Below, piece by piece: positions 5,698 to 7,376 of a stretch of 7,376 bases of DNA (positions are counted from its first letter, which is position 1; each line of letters opens with the position of its first letter). The stretch lies in assembly GCA_900554465.1 (NCBI GenBank), contig USHF01000068.1, positions 1-7,376 of the forward strand, in the 5' to 3' direction. The notes below the pieces were generated by a model. It made no database searches. It saw only the letters and a program-made list of their open reading frames with translations, and was not told the origin of the DNA. Position numbers and translations under genes: made by a program. The stretch is from an uncultured Collinsella sp. (GTDB lineage Bacteria > Actinomycetota > Coriobacteriia > Coriobacteriales > Coriobacteriaceae).

Positions 5698-5729
5698 CAA
5701 GCAGGGGAGGTTTTGGCCTTCCCTGCTTG
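5698..5729 (+). other. Strong intercistronic hairpin between binding protein and permease
   Basis: CAAGCAGGGGAGG (5698-5710) and CCTTCCCTGCTTG (5717-5729) form a 13-bp stem with one G.U pair and a 6-nt loop. No T tract follows, so it is not a classical terminator. In many ABC operons a hairpin at this place protects the 3' end of the binding-protein message and so raises its level over the permease; that role is inferred here. Confidence 0.65.
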
Positions 5730-5739
5730 CTTGGTATCT

Positions 5740-5763
5740 AGGGACGATGTAACGTCCCTGTTT
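5740..5763 (+). terminator. Weak terminator or attenuator hairpin before livH
   Basis: AGGGACG (5740-5746) and CGTCCCT (5753-5759) form a perfect 7-bp stem with a 6-nt loop, followed by GTTTC. The short T run suggests partial termination at most, letting a fraction of transcripts continue into the permease genes. Confidence 0.4.
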
Positions 5764-5788
5764 CATACATCAACTGGAAACCTATTCG

Positions 5789-5796
5789 AAAGGGGG
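5789..5796 (+). promoter_or_regulatory. livH: Ribosome-binding site deciding the livH start
   Basis: AAAGGGGG (5789-5796) abuts ATG 5797 with no spacing but lies nine bases before ATG 5806. Only the latter is a workable distance. The protein then begins MTVFIQYLVNGL, as LivH proteins typically do. Confidence 0.7.
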
Positions 5797-5805
5797 ATGT
5801 GGAAC

Positions 5806-6687
5806 ATGACGGTCTTTATCCAATACCTGGTCAACGGCCTGTCCATGGGCAGCGTCTACGCCATCATCGCGTTGGGCTACACCATGGTCTACGGTATCGC
5901 CAAGATGCTCAACTTCGCTCACGGCGACGTCATCATGGTCGGTGCCTATGTCTCGTTCTGCGCCACGTCGTATCTCGGCCTCCCGGGCTGGGCATCTGTA
6001 ATTCTCTCTTGTGTGGTCTGCACGGTTCTCGGTGTTCTCATCGAGGGTCTGGCATACAAGCCGCTGCGTCAGGCGGGCCCGCTGGCCGTTCTGATCACGG
6101 CCATCGGCGTGTCCTACTTCCTGCAGAACGCCGCGCAGCTCCTGTGGGGCGCCACGCCCAAGAACTTTACTTCGCTCGTCACCTTCCAGGTGCCGGAGTT
6201 CTTGGCCAAGTTTAACGTAAGCGCCGTCTCGCTCGTCACCATCGTCGCCTGCCTGGTTATCATGGCCGGCCTGATGTTCTTTACAGGTAAGACCAAGATG
6301 GGCAAGGCCATGCGCGCCGTGTCCGAGGACAAGGCCGCCGCTCAGCTCATGGGCATCAACGTCAACAGCACCATCTCGTTCACGTTTGCCGTCGGCTCCG
6401 CGCTGGCCGGCATCGGTGCGGTGCTGTACTGCTGCTCCTACCCGCAGGCTACCCCCACCATGGGCTCCATGCTGGGCCTGAAAGCCTTTGTTGCCGCCGT
6501 TCTGGGCGGCATCGGCTCCATCCCGGGCGCAATGGTCGGCGGCATCGTCATCGGCCTGTGCGAGTGCTTCGTCTCCGCCATCGGCCTCTCTGCCTGGAAA
6601 GACGCCGTCACGTTTGCCATCCTGATCGTTGTGCTGCTGGTCAAGCCCACCGGCTTCCTCGGCCGTCAGGTGCAGGAAAAGGTGTAA
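5806..6687 (+). CDS. livH: Branched-chain amino-acid ABC transporter permease LivH
   Basis: A 293-residue integral membrane subunit of a Liv-type importer. With LivM it forms the membrane channel that receives substrate from the binding lipoproteins and is driven by the LivG/LivF ATPases. The N-terminal family signature is clear: YLVNGLSMGSVYAI (7-20), ALGYTMVYG (22-30), and NFAHGDVIMVGAY (36-48). Hydrophobic segments follow at about 62-82, 92-112, 140-160, 190-210, 222-250 and 265-280, giving roughly eight membrane spans. The cytoplasmic ATPase-coupling loop is M169-R170-A-V-S-E-D-K-A-A-A-Q-L-M-G-I184. The C-terminal signature LKAFVAAVLGGIGSIPGA (225-242) is typical of LivH. Length is close to the E. 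coli protein. livM starts 15 bp downstream, so the two are cotranscribed. The start is chosen by its ribosome-binding site; the frame is open upstream to TTG 5713, but that would cover the hairpins and is unlikely. Confidence 0.95.
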   Translation: MTVFIQYLVNGLSMGSVYAIIALGYTMVYGIAKMLNFAHGDVIMVGAYVSFCATSYLGLPGWASVILSCVVCTVLGVLIEGLAYKPLRQAGPLAVLITAIGVSYFLQNAAQLLWGATPKNFTSLVTFQVPEFLAKFNVSAVSLVTIVACLVIMAGLMFFTGKTKMGKAMRAVSEDKAAAQLMGINVNSTISFTFAVGSALAGIGAVLYCCSYPQATPTMGSMLGLKAFVAAVLGGIGSIPGAMVGGIVIGLCECFVSAIGLSAWKDAVTFAILIVVLLVKPTGFLGRQVQEKV

Positions 6688-6702
6688 GGAGGGAATGGAA
6701 AG

Positions 6703-7351
6703 ATGAATAAGAATCGCAAAACCCTCAAAATGCCCGTGCGTTACCTCATGAACGCCGTGCTGGTGGTGCTTTTGTTCCTGGCCCTCTCCTACATGACCGG
6801 GAACATGCTCTCTACCTACCAGAACAAAGTGCTGATGACCGTGGGCATCAACATCATTCTGGCCGTGTCCCTGAACGTTGCCACCGGTTACCTGGGCCAG
6901 CTGCCGCTGGGCCATGCCGGTTTTATGGCCGTGGGTGCTTACACCTGCGCCCTGTTCACCAAGTACTGCCCGCTGCCCGGCCCCGTCTCCTTTGTGCTGG
7001 GCCTGGTGCTGGCCTGCGTGATGGCTGGCCTGTTCGGTGTCCTCATCGGCATCCCGGCTCTGCGCCTGACCGGCGACTATCTGGCGATCCTGACGCTGGG
7101 CTTTGGTGAGATCATCCGCATCACCCTGAACAACATCGACGATGTGCTGGGATTCAAGCTGTTCTACGGTGCCAAGGGCCTGAAAAACATCCCCAAGTAC
7201 TCCAATTTCACGAATGTCTTCCTCTGCGTGGTCATCACCTGCTTCCTCATCCATGCGATGATGAAGTCCCGCCATGGCCGTGCGGTCCTCGCCATCCGCG
7301 ATAACGAGATCGCCGCTGAGAGCTGCGGCATCCAGACCACCTATTACAAGG
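6703..7351 (+). CDS. livM: Branched-chain amino-acid ABC transporter permease LivM, 3'-truncated by adapter
   Basis: The first 216 codons and one base of the partner permease are present; the rest is lost at the adapter junction, and translation past 7351 is artefact. AAGGAGGG (6686-6693) precedes the ATG by about nine bases. After a short basic N-terminus (MNKNRKTLK) there is a membrane span at 15-31. The LivM signature follows: LAVSLNVATGYLGQLPLGHAGFMAVGAY from about 53 to 80, then RLTGDYLAILTLGFGEIIRI (121-140). The ATPase-coupling loop is GRAVLAIRDNEIAAESCGI (192-210). LivM proteins usually exceed 300 residues, so about a third is missing. Its codon choice differs from its neighbours: by hand count valine is GTG 13, GTC 5, GTT 1, against GTC 19 and GTG 8 in livH; leucine is 23 CTG to 8 CTC. 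After about codon 170 the usage returns to that of the neighbours. livG and livF would be expected next but are outside the window. Confidence 0.93.
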
Positions 7352-7376
7352 CTGTCTCTTATACACATCTGACGCT
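7352..7376 (-). other. Nextera adapter (Tn5 mosaic end and read-1 side): technical sequence
   Basis: Positions 7352-7370 (CTGTCTCTTATACACATCT) are the reverse complement of the 19-bp mosaic end, and 7371-7376 (GACGCT) begin the read-1 (i5-side) Nextera handle. On the minus strand this adapter encodes the artefactual protein start MCIRDS. The left end carries the i7 side, so the two ends have the correct relative polarity for a single tagmented molecule. Confidence 0.98.

Noticed and set aside
5782..7368. 528-residue minus-strand frame
   Set aside because: It begins inside the adapter (MCIRDS) and is the antisense shadow of livH and livM in GC-rich DNA, with His/Gln/Asp-rich low-complexity translation.

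Overview
The window is a 7.3-kb bacterial insert bounded at both ends by Illumina Nextera adapter sequence. Positions 1-45 are the i7 index, read-2 primer site and Tn5 mosaic end. Positions 7352-7376 are the opposite mosaic end and the start of the read-1 adapter. Only 46-7351 is biological. The coding DNA is GC-rich, signal peptides are Tat-type lipoprotein signals, and gene content and style fit a gut Actinomycetota of the Coriobacteriia (Collinsella-like). That placement is an inference from general appearance, not a database result.

Layout. 46-198 (+) is the last 50 codons of an unrecognised gene. 199-440 holds a striking array of six 15-bp motifs in strictly alternating orientation (starts 213, 246, 275, 308, 337, 370), followed by a strong hairpin terminator. 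483-1232 (-) is a short-chain dehydrogenase that resembles BaiA-type bile-acid hydroxysteroid dehydrogenases more than FabG. Upstream of it on the same strand is homoserine dehydrogenase (1447-2790, -), which has its own terminator in the gap.

An ABC importer locus for branched-chain or other hydrophobic amino acids is divergent from hom. It has two tandem, closely related substrate-binding lipoproteins (3041-4207 and 4479-5666), the LivH-type permease (5806-6687) and the LivM-type permease (6703-7351, cut off by the adapter). The ATPase genes livG and livF are not in the window and presumably follow. The 271-bp gap between the binding-protein genes is very AT-rich and full of dyads, so the second binding protein probably has its own regulated promoter. 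Two hairpins separate it from livH, a common arrangement for making more binding protein than permease.

Hom (aspartate-family pathway toward threonine, methionine and isoleucine) and the Liv-type importer suggest an amino-acid supply theme, but they are transcribed divergently and no shared regulator is visible. I see no phage, IS element, CRISPR or RNA gene. The items most worth a second look are the alternating repeat array, the BaiA-like dehydrogenase, the recombining tandem binding proteins and the codon-usage shift in livM.
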